A stretch of 64,000 nucleotides of DNA from Sulfitobacter donghicola DSW-25 = KCTC 12864 = JCM 14565 (GCF_000622405.1 NZ_JASF01000005.1:558001-622000); one strand, 5' to 3'. Numbered from the stretch's first letter, positions 27,901-35,572 are shown. Translations and numbers: made by a program. The notes: generated by a model not told the origin, from the sequence alone.

Positions 27901-28158
27901 CTTCGGGTCCGACGGCATCAACCCAACTTCCGCCATCCGTTTCATCAGGGCCGCTTTACGTCGCAAATATCGATCTCGCCTGCGCCGTTGTGCCCGCGCC
28001 ACGCGTCGATCCACGGCGAGTGATCCTTTGGATTTGGGGTCACGCCCATCAGAGAAAATACGCACACCACCATCAATGACAGATGTTATCTGGCCGTCCG
28101 TCGTTTCATAAATCCACCACCCGATTGACGTGCTACCGATGTCCAAACCCAAACGCAT
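24946..28158 (-). CDS. cas9: Type II-C CRISPR endonuclease Cas9
   Basis: A 1070-residue Cas9, in the short II-C size class. RuvC-I has Asp6 (GLDIGSTSIGWW), the arginine-rich bridge helix follows (~51-72), RuvC-II has Glu524 (IVVELARD), HNH has Asp608-His609 (DVDHILPF) and its Asn (NKTLCLKEANRKKRN), and RuvC-III has His756/757 and Asp760 (HHAIDA). All catalytic residues are intact. The upstream in-frame ATG at 28230 adds 24 residues lacking homology; the start at 28158 has AGGTGAG upstream and is preferred. It is divergent from the tracrRNA. PAM cannot be read from sequence alone. Confidence 0.98.
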   Translation of the reverse strand: MRLGLDIGSTSIGWWIYETTDGQITSVIDGGVRIFSDGRDPKSKGSLAVDRRVARAQRRRRDRYLRRKAALMKRMAEVGLMPSDPKQAKQLEALDPYELRARGLDETLELTELGRALFHLNQRRGFKSNRKTDAGDNESGKIIDATARLDWAMRDHRARTYGEFLHMRRQKADTPRTTPAVRTRLTIAARDGAEKEESGYDFYPDRQHLRDEFDALWEAQAEYHGVLTEDLRDEIGTIIFHQRPLKTPKVGKCLFTNEERVASAHPLNQRRILVETVNALRVAQLGEVARALTLEERDTILHALDNKAHTKSLSGMSIKLKALGKVIKLRSGQYFTLETANRDAIACDPVRASLSKPDRIGSYWSTLDHNAQWEVVNRIRAVQSDADHRELVAWLVSQHRLAAEHAEGAAYAPLPDGYSRLGITATKRILAALEANVIPYSKAVESCGWHHSDERTGEVLDRLPYYGEILDRHVIPGTYDDSDDDITRFGRITNPTVHIGLNQLRRLVNRIIEVHGKPDEIVVELARDLKLSQDQKADVERTIKKNTQAAIRRGEKLEEMGVPNTGGNRMVLRLWEDLNDDDVMKRFCPYTGQRISAGMLFDGSCDVDHILPFSRTLDDGFTNKTLCLKEANRKKRNYAPHEAAEKGLLDRDAMDSVAKYLPDNKAWRFAPDAIERFEGERDFTARALKDTQYLSRLARTYLDALYDGGDDKSHVWVVPGRLTEMLRRHWGLNGLEALADSDEKTVKRKNRTDHRHHAIDAAVVAATDRSLIQKISKIAASDEQAGAEDTLKSTPPPWDSFRDDIAAQLQNITVSHRADHGRTDSLAKGRGEDTTSGALHEATALGIIDETHVTVRIPIESLKSGHLIEGSRNGYIRDPYLRDQLTLATKNGSDKDFTTVLQKFFDRSKRYGGTRRVRIIKTLQDTARISVPHNAPIKAYKGGSNHAFEIWRLPNGKIESQVITTWEHHNLTEPKRPHPAAKRIIRLHKTDMVAIERDGKTVICFVQKTDPSNGAFLVPHFEANADGRKRKNEPVEWYQMSANSLIKADLRRVGVDEMGRVRDPGPPPIR

Positions 28159-28248
28159 TATTCTATTCTCACCTAGTTCAATTACCCAACCTAAACTTGA
28201 AATCGATGCGATAGCCAGTGTTGACTTCAAACATCAATAGGTGTTTTT

Positions 28249-28337
28249 TGATAGTGTTCAAAATCCGCGGTCGAGCCGTTAACAAGCATTCGATTGCACC
28301 ACATTAAAACGCGGGCCACGGCCCGCGTTTTCTTTTT
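28249..28337 (+). ncRNA. tracrRNA of the type II-C system
   Basis: The segment 28249-28283 is a near-perfect anti-repeat: TGTTCAAAATCCG (28255-28267) is exactly the reverse complement of the repeat core, with GGTC, AGCCG and AAC also matching. The 3' end of the anti-repeat faces a small hairpin (GCATTCGATTGC, 28286-28297). Then comes a terminator: AAAACGCGGGC (28306-28316) pairs with GCCCGCGTTTT (28321-28331), followed by CTTTTT. Order anti-repeat, nexus, terminator is canonical. It is divergent from cas9. The exact 5' end and promoter are not clear; TTGACT at 28221 is a possible -35. Confidence 0.9.
28306..28336 (+). terminator. tracrRNA intrinsic terminator
   Basis: Eleven-pair stem (AAAACGCGGGC/GCCCGCGTTTT) with loop CACG and a T tract. 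It sets the 3' end of the tracrRNA. Confidence 0.88.
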
Positions 28338-28792
28338 GATGTTTGTCTGTCCAGTTTGCACATTTGCGCCGAGACCAGAAGCATCACGGTGCCAATCCAA
28401 GGTCGCCGACACAATCAGCTATGGTCTTCGGTGATTACTAAATTTCGGGATTGTAGGCGGAATAATTAGGCATTGTTGCCGTTGGACAGTATCCGAGGTC
28501 CGCTTACGAGCCCATTTTCCCTTTGCATGCCCCCCGCAGCGAACGACCGCTTTCCGCCCTAACCCCTGCAGGCCCCTATGAGCTGCCTGTCAGGCATTTT
28601 CTACATTCGGGAATCCTAAAATTCTGAAAAACAAAATTTCTCAATTGGGCATCACGCATGGATGAAGGCATGTAGCAACCAAAGCCCCCGCGTTTTTTGG
28701 GGGCGGGGTGGGGGTGCCTTGCCCTGCCCCTTGGCCCCTCAGTGATGTGTGGCGGCGGTCATTGGGTTACCTCAGTCCGCCACCATGGTTGC
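28338..28792. other. Non-coding interval between tracrRNA and cargo gene
   Basis: No gene or RNA was recognised. Features seen are ATCCGAGGTCC (28492-28502), an 11-base match to the repeat complement that is too short to call an anti-repeat, and a G-rich run near 28690-28725 with a short CCCCC/GGGGG stem. Confidence 0.4.
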
Positions 28793-29176
28793 CTACATGC
28801 TCCGACTATGGGTCGATCCGCTAGGTTCACCGTCAAAGAGCCATTCCAGTGTCGTGTCGGTCTGCTTGCAGAAGCACAGCAATTCCACAGTCAGCGCCCC
28901 ATCCTTGTCTAGCAGTTCCACGGGCGGCGTTATGCCCAGTGCCTTGGCACGCTTGCGCAAACGACTGCGCGTATCCAGCATAACTGGCCCCAAGCCGCTG
29001 TTGTGGCCGGACACCTCGACGTGCATGGCCTTGCAAATGCCCCCATGGCGGCTCTTAGGTGAGATTTTCAGCCACTTGTTCAGTTCGAGCAGGACAGCCG
29101 CAACGATCTCGCTCTCCCGTTCCACGTCCTGCATGGGCATTTTCGGCTTTGAAACTTCGGGGTTCAGTCTGGTCAT
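28793..29176 (-). CDS. Cargo protein of unknown function near the right end
   Basis: A 127-residue protein. The ATG at 29176 follows a good TTTGGAGA ribosome site. It contains a helical stretch (ESEIVAAVLLELNKWLKISP) and an end part (ALTVELLCFCKQTDTTLEWLFDGEP) that recalls phage or XRE-associated short domains. I know no family match. It lies between tracrRNA and the right att, so it is element cargo. Possible roles include regulation, immunity accessory or anti-restriction, all speculative. Confidence 0.6.
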   Translation of the reverse strand: MTRLNPEVSKPKMPMQDVERESEIVAAVLLELNKWLKISPKSRHGGICKAMHVEVSGHNSGLGPVMLDTRSRLRKRAKALGITPPVELLDKDGALTVELLCFCKQTDTTLEWLFDGEPSGSTHSRSM

Positions 29177-29257
29177 GTTTGCTTCTCCAAATCACAACGC
29201 GGCGGGATTGCCACGCGAGGGGATCAAGATCGAGACAAAACAAAAGGGTGTGCAAAT

Positions 29258-29270
29258 AGGTGGGCACAAA
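29258..29270 (+). repeat. Candidate integrase arm-type site, right
   Basis: AGGTGGGCACAAA, 47 bases inside the right att repeat, matches the left site 18661-18673 at 12 of 13 positions in the same orientation. Confidence 0.45.
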
Positions 29271-29316
29271 TCATCTGAATTTCAGCAAGCCACTGATTTT
29301 TAATGATTTACGTTAT

Positions 29317-29337
29317 TTAAATGGTGCCCAGGGGCGG
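29317..29337. repeat. Right att-like direct repeat, within tRNA-Phe
   Basis: Overlaps the 3' end of tRNA-Phe, including its CCA. It matches 18523-18543 at 20 of 21 bases. Confidence 0.8.
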
Positions 29338-29396
29338 AATCGAACCACCGACACGAGGATTTTCAATCCACTGCTCTACCCCTGAGCTACCCGGGC
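29322..29396 (-). tRNA. tRNA-Phe (GAA)
   Basis: The complement folds as a full cloverleaf: acceptor GCCCGGG with CCTGGGC, D stem GCTC/GAGC, anticodon loop TTGAAAA (anticodon GAA, Phe), T stem GGTGG/CCGCC and a genome-encoded CCA. One anticodon-stem pair (T-T) is mismatched. The gene is intact and its 3' end faces the integrative element. It is the probable attachment site. Confidence 0.93.
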
Positions 29397-29497
29397 ACCG
29401 GGACCAGCGAACTGGTCGGGTGAGCGCGTTCTAGGGGCTCTGCGCGCGGGTGTCCAGCCCCATTTTGCAAAGCAGAGCAACTAGTTTCACAGGAACC

Positions 29498-29683
29498 CTA
29501 ATGCGGCTTGGAAACGGGACTGTTTTCTAAGGCTTCATAGGCCTTTTCTATGTCTTCAGGATCGCTGGATGGGGTTGCATAAGAACCTGACAGCCATTTA
29601 GCCAAATCTATGTCTGCGCACCTGCGTGAACAGAACGGGCGGTATTTTTGGTCGGTTTCGCCGTCGCAAATCGGGCAACTCAT
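29498..29683 (-). CDS. yacG: DNA gyrase inhibitor YacG, zinc-binding
   Basis: A 61-residue protein with the YacG zinc motif: CPIC near the start and CSRRC at ~18-22 ([30 protein letters not shown]). The family binds zinc through four cysteines and can inhibit gyrase. The gene overlaps the end of the RNase E/G gene by four bases and is likely co-transcribed with it. Confidence 0.93.
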   Translation of the reverse strand: MSCPICDGETDQKYRPFCSRRCADIDLAKWLSGSYATPSSDPEDIEKAYEALENSPVSKPH

Positions 29684-30705
29684 GCCAGCAGCTCACTTAG
29701 CGGTGCGCGCGCACGCTTTCGTTGCAACTCATAGTGGCCCAAAGGTGTCCAACCCACCAAGGTGGTTTCCACTTCATCCGCGCGAAATGCGGCCCTAAGG
29801 GCTGTCTCAAAGGGGCGGCGGTCCTTTTTGGGCATGGGAGCCAAATCAAGGACGATCTGCCCCCCTAGCCCCCGCAGGCGCAACGCACGGGGCAAAGCAC
29901 GTGCGCAGGCCATATTCGCCTTGATCCCAGCAGCCAATGAGGCATCTGCCCCAGTATTCACATCTACGGCAACCAAGGCGCGCGTCGATTCGACATACAT
30001 AGATGCGCCACCAGACAGGCCTACGCGATCCTGAGCAAGCGCATCTAAATCATCCAAAACGCCGCGTTCTTCAAACCCGCCTGCCTCGGTCACAACTTCT
30101 GCCTGCTCAACCCAGTCACGCCATGCCAGAACATGGGGGCCATCCCCTTCCGATAGGGTCTCCATAGAAGAATCATCATCGTTCAGCACCGTCTGGGCAA
30201 GAGCCAGCATCGCCTCGATGTCTTCGGCAATCTCTTCGCCGTCAGCCCCTGCGCAGCATGAACGTAGAATCAGGCCATAGTCGGCGCCATCCATAGCGTC
30301 ATGGGCGATCTCCAAAAGGCGGTCCCGCTCGAGTTCCTCTCTGATCGATCGAGAAATGTTCAGCCCCGGCGCATCGGGCGTAATGATCGCATAGCGGCTT
30401 TTGAACAAAATCTTGGAGGTCACGGGAATCGCTTTGCCATCCTCGGCAAAGCCAGTGACCTGCACCAAAATGGGCTGCCCCGGTGCAAGGCCCTTGATCT
30501 GGCGTAAAAACGCAGAGCCATCAGGGGTTTTCAGGAACATCCCGCCCTGCCCCTTTACCGGACGGTCGGCAATCGCGCGATAGATCGTGCCAACCCGTGG
30601 CGCATCCGAGCTATCCACCAGCAAGTCTTCCAGCTTGCCATCAACAACCAAAGCCGCCGCTTCGATGTCACCTAGGTGGTCCAGAATGATTGTACGGCCT
30701 TTCAT
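29680..30705 (-). CDS. Short ribonuclease E/G-family protein
   Basis: A 341-residue protein that starts at the ATG at 30705 (overlapping the maf stop). It has the catalytic core [14 protein letters not shown] with metal-binding Asp and the [12 protein letters not shown] stretch of the RNase E/G family, but it ends before the usual zinc-link CPxC. It lacks the long C-terminal scaffold of RNase E. Such short forms occur in alphaproteobacteria. Role: RNA processing or decay. The missing zinc-link cysteines and the adjacent YacG zinc protein are a curious pairing. Confidence 0.85.
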   Translation of the reverse strand: MKGRTIILDHLGDIEAAALVVDGKLEDLLVDSSDAPRVGTIYRAIADRPVKGQGGMFLKTPDGSAFLRQIKGLAPGQPILVQVTGFAEDGKAIPVTSKILFKSRYAIITPDAPGLNISRSIREELERDRLLEIAHDAMDGADYGLILRSCCAGADGEEIAEDIEAMLALAQTVLNDDDSSMETLSEGDGPHVLAWRDWVEQAEVVTEAGGFEERGVLDDLDALAQDRVGLSGGASMYVESTRALVAVDVNTGADASLAAGIKANMACARALPRALRLRGLGGQIVLDLAPMPKKDRRPFETALRAAFRADEVETTLVGWTPLGHYELQRKRARAPLSELLA

Positions 30706-31280
30706 GAGCCTTCTCCATAAATCGGGTAACCGCTGGCGCGCAGCAGATTTGCTGTTTCGGCAAGAGGTAAGCCCACAATGCCTGTAAACGATCCTGAAAT
30801 CCAAGGAATGAGAACACCAGCGGGGCCTTGAATGCCATATCCGCCTGCTTTGCCATTCCAATCGCCTGTATCAAGGTAGGCTTTCAGCTCATCTTCGGCG
30901 AGGTTCTTCATGCGCACGGTGCTGACAACGTCGCGTTCCCATATCTGGCTGCCGCGTTTAATGGCGACAGCGGTGATCACCTTGTGGCGGCGACCGGACA
31001 TGGAACGCAAAAACGCCTCGGCCTCGGCGCGATCAGCTGGCTTGCCCAAAATACGGCGACCCAAAGCTACGGTTGTGTCCGCGCAAAGAACGATATCATC
31101 CGCGTCAGCGGGCACAGCCGCCACCTTTTCGCGCGCCATACGCGTGCAATAAGGGCGCGGCAGTTCAGCCTTGTTCGGGGTTTCGTCAATATCAGGCGCG
31201 CGAATATCATCCGCAAAAACGCCTATTTGCGCCAACAATTCCTTGCGGCGCGGTGATCCTGATCCGAGGATAAATTTCAT
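30702..31280 (-). CDS. maf: Maf-family nucleotide pyrophosphatase
   Basis: A 192-residue protein with the Maf signature [13 protein letters not shown] at the N-terminus, then [19 protein letters not shown] and [12 protein letters not shown]. The family hydrolyses nucleoside triphosphates such as dTTP/UTP or modified nucleotides, in the cytoplasm. I chose the ATG at 31280, with GGAG upstream. It is part of a set infA-maf-RNase-yacG read on the minus strand. Confidence 0.93.
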   Translation of the reverse strand: MKFILGSGSPRRKELLAQIGVFADDIRAPDIDETPNKAELPRPYCTRMAREKVAAVPADADDIVLCADTTVALGRRILGKPADRAEAEAFLRSMSGRRHKVITAVAIKRGSQIWERDVVSTVRMKNLAEDELKAYLDTGDWNGKAGGYGIQGPAGVLIPWISGSFTGIVGLPLAETANLLRASGYPIYGEGS

Positions 31281-31322
31281 GAGCACTCCTCGCCCAACCT
31301 GCGGGGCGGGCGGGGGTTTTCG

Positions 31323-31541
31323 TTACTTGAAACGATAGTTGATCCGGCCTTTGGTCAAATCATAAGGGGTCATTTCGACCTGTACCTTATCACCTGCCAG
31401 AACGCGGATGCGGTTCTTGCGCATTTTACCTGCCGTATGTGCGATGATCTCATGGCCGTTTTCAAGCTCGACCCGGAACGTCGCATTTGGCAGGAGTTCT
31501 TTAACGACACCGGGAAATTCGAGCGTATCTTCCTTGGCCAT
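31323..31541 (-). CDS. infA: Translation initiation factor IF-1
   Basis: A 72-residue OB-fold protein, [20 protein letters not shown]..., ending [13 protein letters not shown], the standard IF-1 length and end. The start at 31541 is the normal one; an in-frame ATG at 31568 gives a non-homologous extension. IF-1 binds the A site of the 30S subunit in initiation. Confidence 0.98.
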   Translation of the reverse strand: MAKEDTLEFPGVVKELLPNATFRVELENGHEIIAHTAGKMRKNRIRVLAGDKVQVEMTPYDLTKGRINYRFK

Positions 31542-31889
31542 GGTCTCTCCTGTAAAAACGCCCCCCAATCGGGGACAGGGGCTTAAATGAGGCCATCTGC
31601 CTGATTTTTCAAGAGGAGAAGCGGCTCAAAGGGCAATTTATAGCCAGCCAGCCGCCCTCAAAGCGCGATTTCCGGCTAAAGCATAGGTAAAAGCATCAAT
31701 TCACTAATTCGATATTCCTAATAAACTAGGCTCAGATGATTCCACTCTATGCTAAGAGACGAGAAGTCATTCAGACAAAAGCACCGCGAGAAAGCCTAAA
31801 AGTGGAAAACCGAGTACCCAGTGGGACACCCGCGACCTTGACCCTTCCGAGCTGCGCCCTCAGAACCATCCCCTTAAAGAGGAACTTAC
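31542..31889. other. Divergent intergenic region, infA / lysR
   Basis: 348 bases between divergent genes, expected to hold both promoters. A short CCCC/GGGG hairpin sits near 31560-31580. No gene or RNA was recognised. Confidence 0.45.
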
Positions 31890-32849
31890 ATGCAAATTAA
31901 AGGCATCAGCCTGCGCGGCCTGGAAGTGTTCGAAGCACTCGCAAGAAGCGGCTCAGTCGCCCAAGCGGCAGTAGACACAGGCCTAAGCCAACCTGCGGTC
32001 AGCCAGCAGATGCGCAATCTGGAAACGGCTTTATCTACAACATTGGTTGATCATTCGCGGCGCCCTATGCGGCTGACACCGGCAGGGCGTGGATTTTTGC
32101 GCCACGCATCGGCGGCCTTGGCTGAATTGCGCATCGCCACTGCCGAGGTGTCTGTGATGGACCTTGCACACCTCAGTGATCTTTCCTTGGGCGTGATTGA
32201 TGACTTTGATGATGATCTAACCCCCCGCCTTGCATTGATGTTAGCCGACAGCCTCGCAGGGTGCCGGTTTCGCCTGACATCGGCCAGCAGCACAGATTTG
32301 GTGCGGATGGTCAGTGAAGATGAATTACATATGGTCATCGCGGCCAGCAGCCATGAAACCCATGAAAAACTGGTTGAATACCCGCTCGCGCGTGATCCTT
32401 TCATCCTTGTCACTCCGAATGAACGGGACGAAACGCCAGACGTTTTGCTGAACGCGGTCTCGGACCTGCCCTTTCTGCGCTACACCCAAGACCAGTTAAT
32501 TTCCCGCCAAATCGAAAGCTACCTGCGGCGCGAAGCAACGCAGCTGCCTGCCCGCTTTGAAATCGGCAGCCATTTGGCCCTTATGTCGATGGTGGCCCAT
32601 GGCACCGGCTGGACCATCACCACCCCGCTCGGGTTCATGCGGGCCGCACGGTTTCATGACAAGCTTACGGCACATCCCTTGCCCGGCGGTGGAGATGCAA
32701 GGCAAATTTCGCTCTTTACCAGTACCGAATGGAGCGGCGAGGTGCCCGGTGACATCACAAAGACCATGCGTAATCTGATGGAACGCCGTATGGTAAACCC
32801 CGCCTTGGACCTGATGCCTTGGCTCGAAGGTAAATTCCACATTCTTTAA
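31890..32849 (+). CDS. LysR-family transcriptional regulator
   Basis: A 319-residue regulator. The N-terminal HTH (LRGLEVFEALARSGSVAQAAVDTGLSQPAVSQQMRNLETAL) is followed by a two-lobed effector domain. It lies 12 bases upstream of a sirtuin gene, so the two could be co-transcribed. The target genes and inducer are unknown. Confidence 0.92.
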   Translation: MQIKGISLRGLEVFEALARSGSVAQAAVDTGLSQPAVSQQMRNLETALSTTLVDHSRRPMRLTPAGRGFLRHASAALAELRIATAEVSVMDLAHLSDLSLGVIDDFDDDLTPRLALMLADSLAGCRFRLTSASSTDLVRMVSEDELHMVIAASSHETHEKLVEYPLARDPFILVTPNERDETPDVLLNAVSDLPFLRYTQDQLISRQIESYLRREATQLPARFEIGSHLALMSMVAHGTGWTITTPLGFMRAARFHDKLTAHPLPGGGDARQISLFTSTEWSGEVPGDITKTMRNLMERRMVNPALDLMPWLEGKFHIL

Positions 32850-32861
32850 CCGGAGGCGGCC

Positions 32862-33557
32862 ATGCCCGACATCGTCATCTTAACAGGCGCAGGCATCTCA
32901 GCCGAAAGCGGCATTGAAACCTTTCGCGCAGACACCGGCCTTTGGGCGCAGCACAAGGTCGAAGACGTTGCGACCCCAGAAGGCTTTGCGCGCAACCCTG
33001 AACGCGTTGTGGCATTTTACAATACCCGACGCGCAGGCATCGCCGCAGCCGAACCAAATGCAGCGCATCTTGCATTGGCAAAGCTTGAAGCTGAAAACGA
33101 TGGTTCTGTGTTGATCGTAACACAAAACATTGACGACCTGCATGAACGAGGTGGGTCACAAAACGTCATCCACATGCATGGGGCTGCTGGCTCGGCTCTT
33201 TGTGCGTCATGCGATCATCGCTGGCCTGCGCCACTGGTTATGCATGTCACAGACAGCTGCCCGTCCTGCGGCGCTGCGCCTGCGCGGCCAGACATCGTTT
33301 GGTTCGGCGAAATACCCTATCAGATGGACCGGATCATAGATGCGATTTCTGTTGCGGATATTTTTGTATCCATCGGAACCTCTGGCAACGTCTACCCTGC
33401 CGCCGGCTTTGTTGCCGAAGCCGCCCGTAACGGTGTTGCCACTTTGGAAATCAATCTGGAGCCTTCAGCCGTTGGATCACAATTTGAAGACGCCATTATG
33501 GGGCCTGCGACCCAAACTGTCCCAGCATGGGTTGAACAAATCCTAAATGGCGGGTGA
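32862..33557 (+). CDS. cobB: NAD-dependent protein deacylase, sirtuin (CobB-like)
   Basis: A 231-residue sirtuin with GAGISAESGIETFR, TQNIDDLHERGG, catalytic His in HMHG and a zinc site (CASCDH ... CPSCG). The family removes acyl groups from protein lysines using NAD+. It is short and bacterial-type. It acts in the cytoplasm and may be linked to the LysR regulator upstream. Confidence 0.93.
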   Translation: MPDIVILTGAGISAESGIETFRADTGLWAQHKVEDVATPEGFARNPERVVAFYNTRRAGIAAAEPNAAHLALAKLEAENDGSVLIVTQNIDDLHERGGSQNVIHMHGAAGSALCASCDHRWPAPLVMHVTDSCPSCGAAPARPDIVWFGEIPYQMDRIIDAISVADIFVSIGTSGNVYPAAGFVAEAARNGVATLEINLEPSAVGSQFEDAIMGPATQTVPAWVEQILNGG

Positions 33558-33563
33558 TTGGAC

Positions 33564-34040
33564 TTAGCGGTTATGATCAACCGGTATGGTTATCTCGATC
33601 TCGCCTGCTTGTTCAAAGACCAATGTCACCTGCACCAACTGCCCTTGGGTCAGGGGTGCGTCCAAGCCGATGAACATCAAATGATCACCGCTGCGCGCAA
33701 AGGCATGGCTCTCACCATCCGCAAGGGCAACGCCCTCTTCAATTTTGCTCATGGACATAACACCATTGGCATCTTGGGTATGCCTGTGCAGCTCAACACG
33801 GCCTGACAGCTCGGATCGAGCGGCGATCAGGCGGTCATCTTCCCCTGTTTGGTTCCCCAGCACCAAAAACGCCGCAGCCGATTTGGATGTTGGCAAGCTG
33901 CTGCGCAGATAGGGTTCCTCAACCCGAAAACCTACCTTGCTTTTATCAAGAGGTGACATTTTCACAGAGACAACAGCGATCACCACTGCAATGGCCGCAA
34001 AAAGTACGACAATGCCCATGTTTGCTTTTGGCTTACTCAT
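33564..34040 (-). CDS. Membrane-anchored copper chaperone, PCu(A)C-like
   Basis: A 158-residue protein with an uncleaved-looking N-terminal helix (MGIVVLFAAIAVVIAVVSVKM) and a cupredoxin-like domain. The copper motif appears as ELHRHTQDANGVMSM...GDHLMFIGL, which gives the H-x-M type ligands of PCu(A)C. These proteins deliver copper to cytochrome oxidase. I chose the start at 34040. It converges with the sirtuin gene and stands alone, without a Sco partner. Confidence 0.75.
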   Translation of the reverse strand: MSKPKANMGIVVLFAAIAVVIAVVSVKMSPLDKSKVGFRVEEPYLRSSLPTSKSAAAFLVLGNQTGEDDRLIAARSELSGRVELHRHTQDANGVMSMSKIEEGVALADGESHAFARSGDHLMFIGLDAPLTQGQLVQVTLVFEQAGEIEITIPVDHNR

Positions 34041-34103
34041 AAAAACTCCTCTCGTGCCCCAGCTTCTTTGGCGCAATGCTCTACAGGGTTCGCAAACGCA
34101 AAC

Positions 34104-34131
34104 AGCCCCGTCCTGCAATCAGGTCGGGGCT
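34104..34131 (-). terminator. Terminator after rpmB
   Basis: AGCCCCG-T-CCTG / CAGG-T-CGGGGCT hairpin with loop CAAT, 25 bases after rpmB on the minus strand, with a weak T-rich follow-up. Confidence 0.65.
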
Positions 34132-34155
34132 GCTAAATCAAAACCGTTCGGTCGC

Positions 34156-34455
34156 TTAGGACAGAGCTTCTGCCTGAGCGCCGGACTTGGCGATTGCTTT
34201 TTTGATCTTCAACGCGTTGTCGGACAGCTCAGTGTCTTTGGCTTTCGCCAAGAACTTGTCCAGACCACCACGGTGATCAACGCTGCGCAATGCGGCAGCA
34301 GAGATACGCAGTTTGAAACCACGGCCCAACGCTTCGGACTGAAGTGTTGTTTCGTTCAGGTTTGGCAGAAACCGACGACGTGTGCGGTTCTTGGCGTGGG
34401 ATACGTTGTTGCCCGACATCGGGCCTTTTCCGGTCAATTCGCAACGGCGCGACAT
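34156..34455 (-). CDS. rpmB: 50S ribosomal protein L28
   Basis: A 99-residue protein starting [20 protein letters not shown], the L28 signature, and continuing [14 protein letters not shown]. The ribosomal large-subunit gene is complete and single. Confidence 0.97.
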   Translation of the reverse strand: MSRRCELTGKGPMSGNNVSHAKNRTRRRFLPNLNETTLQSEALGRGFKLRISAAALRSVDHRGGLDKFLAKAKDTELSDNALKIKKAIAKSGAQAEALS

Positions 34456-34594
34456 GGGTTCATCCTCTTGGTTTCGGCGCGATGCCTCTCGGGCGGCACC
34501 ACAGCTAATCAGGCCACATCACCAGCGACCCGTAAATTGGTTCGCAGGCTTTAGGGGGAATCGCGCGGCAGGTCAACCCGCCAAGCCTTCTTTC

Positions 34595-35572
34595 TCAGGC
34601 TTGTTCGTGCAATTCGCGCACAAACGCTGCGGCAGCCGCCCCCGGTTCCTGCGCCCCAGCTGCTACTGCATCGCTGAGGGCGGCAAGTGCTGCGCGTGCA
34701 TTGGGCGACTCCAACTGAGCTAACAGCGCTGTTTTCACTGCATCTTCAAACCAATAGCGCGCTTGGGCTGCGCGGGTTTGATCCCAAAACCCGTTTTCGC
34801 GGCGCCAGTTGATCAAGGTTTGCATCGTTTCCCAAACTTCGGGCAGGCCTTGTTCCTCTAACGCTGAAACTGTCATCGCTTTGGGATAGCCATCGGGATC
34901 TTGGGGGCGTTTGCGCATCAGCCTTAGCGCGCCCGCGTAATCGGCTTGGGTACGGATTGCGGTCGCCTTTAGATCCCCATCAGCTTTGTTCACCACGATG
35001 ACATCAGCCATCTCCATAATGCCACGCTTGACCCCTTGCAGCTCATCGCCTCCCGCAGGCGCAAGCAGCAACAGGAATAGGTCCGCCATCTGCGCCACAA
35101 CGGTTTCCGATTGCCCCACCCCGACGGTTTCGATCAAGACCACGTCAAATCCGGCTGCCTCGCACAGCGCGACAGCCTCACGCGTGCGCCGTGCAACGCC
35201 GCCCAGATGGGTCTGGCTGGGTGAGGGGCGGATAAATGCATTCGGGTCGCGGCTCAGTAAATCCATGCGCGTTTTATCGCCCAAGATCGACCCACCAGAA
35301 CGGGATGAGCTTGGATCAACCGCCAAAACAGCCACCCGCAGGCCCTGCCCCGTTAGCATCATGCCAAAGCTCTCGATGAACGTGGATTTCCCAACTCCCG
35401 GTGTCCCCGACAGGCCAATGCGCAACGCTTCCTTGCTTTTGCCCACCGCGGCCAGCAGCTCGGTTGCTTGGGCGCGGTGATCTTCGCGTCCGCTTTCGAC
35501 CAAAGTGATCCCCCGCGCCAGCGCGCGCCGCTCGCCTGCGCAAATGCGCTGCGCCATATCGGTGATGTCCAT
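34595..35572 (-). CDS. meaB: MeaB-like G-protein chaperone for methylmalonyl-CoA mutase
   Basis: A 325-residue GTPase with Walker [31 protein letters not shown], the ETVGVGQSE switch and VNKADGD for base recognition. It protects and loads cobalamin-dependent acyl-CoA mutases. No mutase gene lies in this window. It is divergent from hrpB. Confidence 0.93.
   Translation of the reverse strand: MDITDMAQRICAGERRALARGITLVESGREDHRAQATELLAAVGKSKEALRIGLSGTPGVGKSTFIESFGMMLTGQGLRVAVLAVDPSSSRSGGSILGDKTRMDLLSRDPNAFIRPSPSQTHLGGVARRTREAVALCEAAGFDVVLIETVGVGQSETVVAQMADLFLLLLAPAGGDELQGVKRGIMEMADVIVVNKADGDLKATAIRTQADYAGALRLMRKRPQDPDGYPKAMTVSALEEQGLPEVWETMQTLINWRRENGFWDQTRAAQARYWFEDAVKTALLAQLESPNARAALAALSDAVAAGAQEPGAAAAAFVRELHEQA

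Larger units (their letters stand above)
18523..29337. mobile_element. Integrative element in tRNA-Phe carrying a type II-C CRISPR-Cas system
   Basis: The interval is bounded by direct repeats of the tRNA-Phe 3' end: 18523-18543 and 29317-29337 agree at 20 of 21 bases, with 14 identical bases (GTGCCCAGGGGCGG) at the core. A tyrosine integrase starts 145 bases inside the left repeat. Next come an AlpA-like protein, small DNA-binding and hypothetical genes, then array, cas2, cas1, cas9 and tracrRNA, and a cargo gene before the tRNA. No relaxase, conjugation or structural phage genes are visible. Integration near a tRNA 3' end is the standard behaviour of P4-type integrases. The intact tRNA is at the end opposite the integrase. 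Confidence 0.82.

Noticed and set aside
24946..28230. cas9 start at 28230
   Set aside because: The first 24 residues lack Cas9 homology, while the ATG at 28158 has a ribosome site and begins at the RuvC-I motif.
28492..28502. ATCCGAGGTCC, identical to part of the complement of the CRISPR repeat, as a second anti-repeat
   Set aside because: Only 11 bases match, and flanks do not; the tracrRNA at 28249 is far better.
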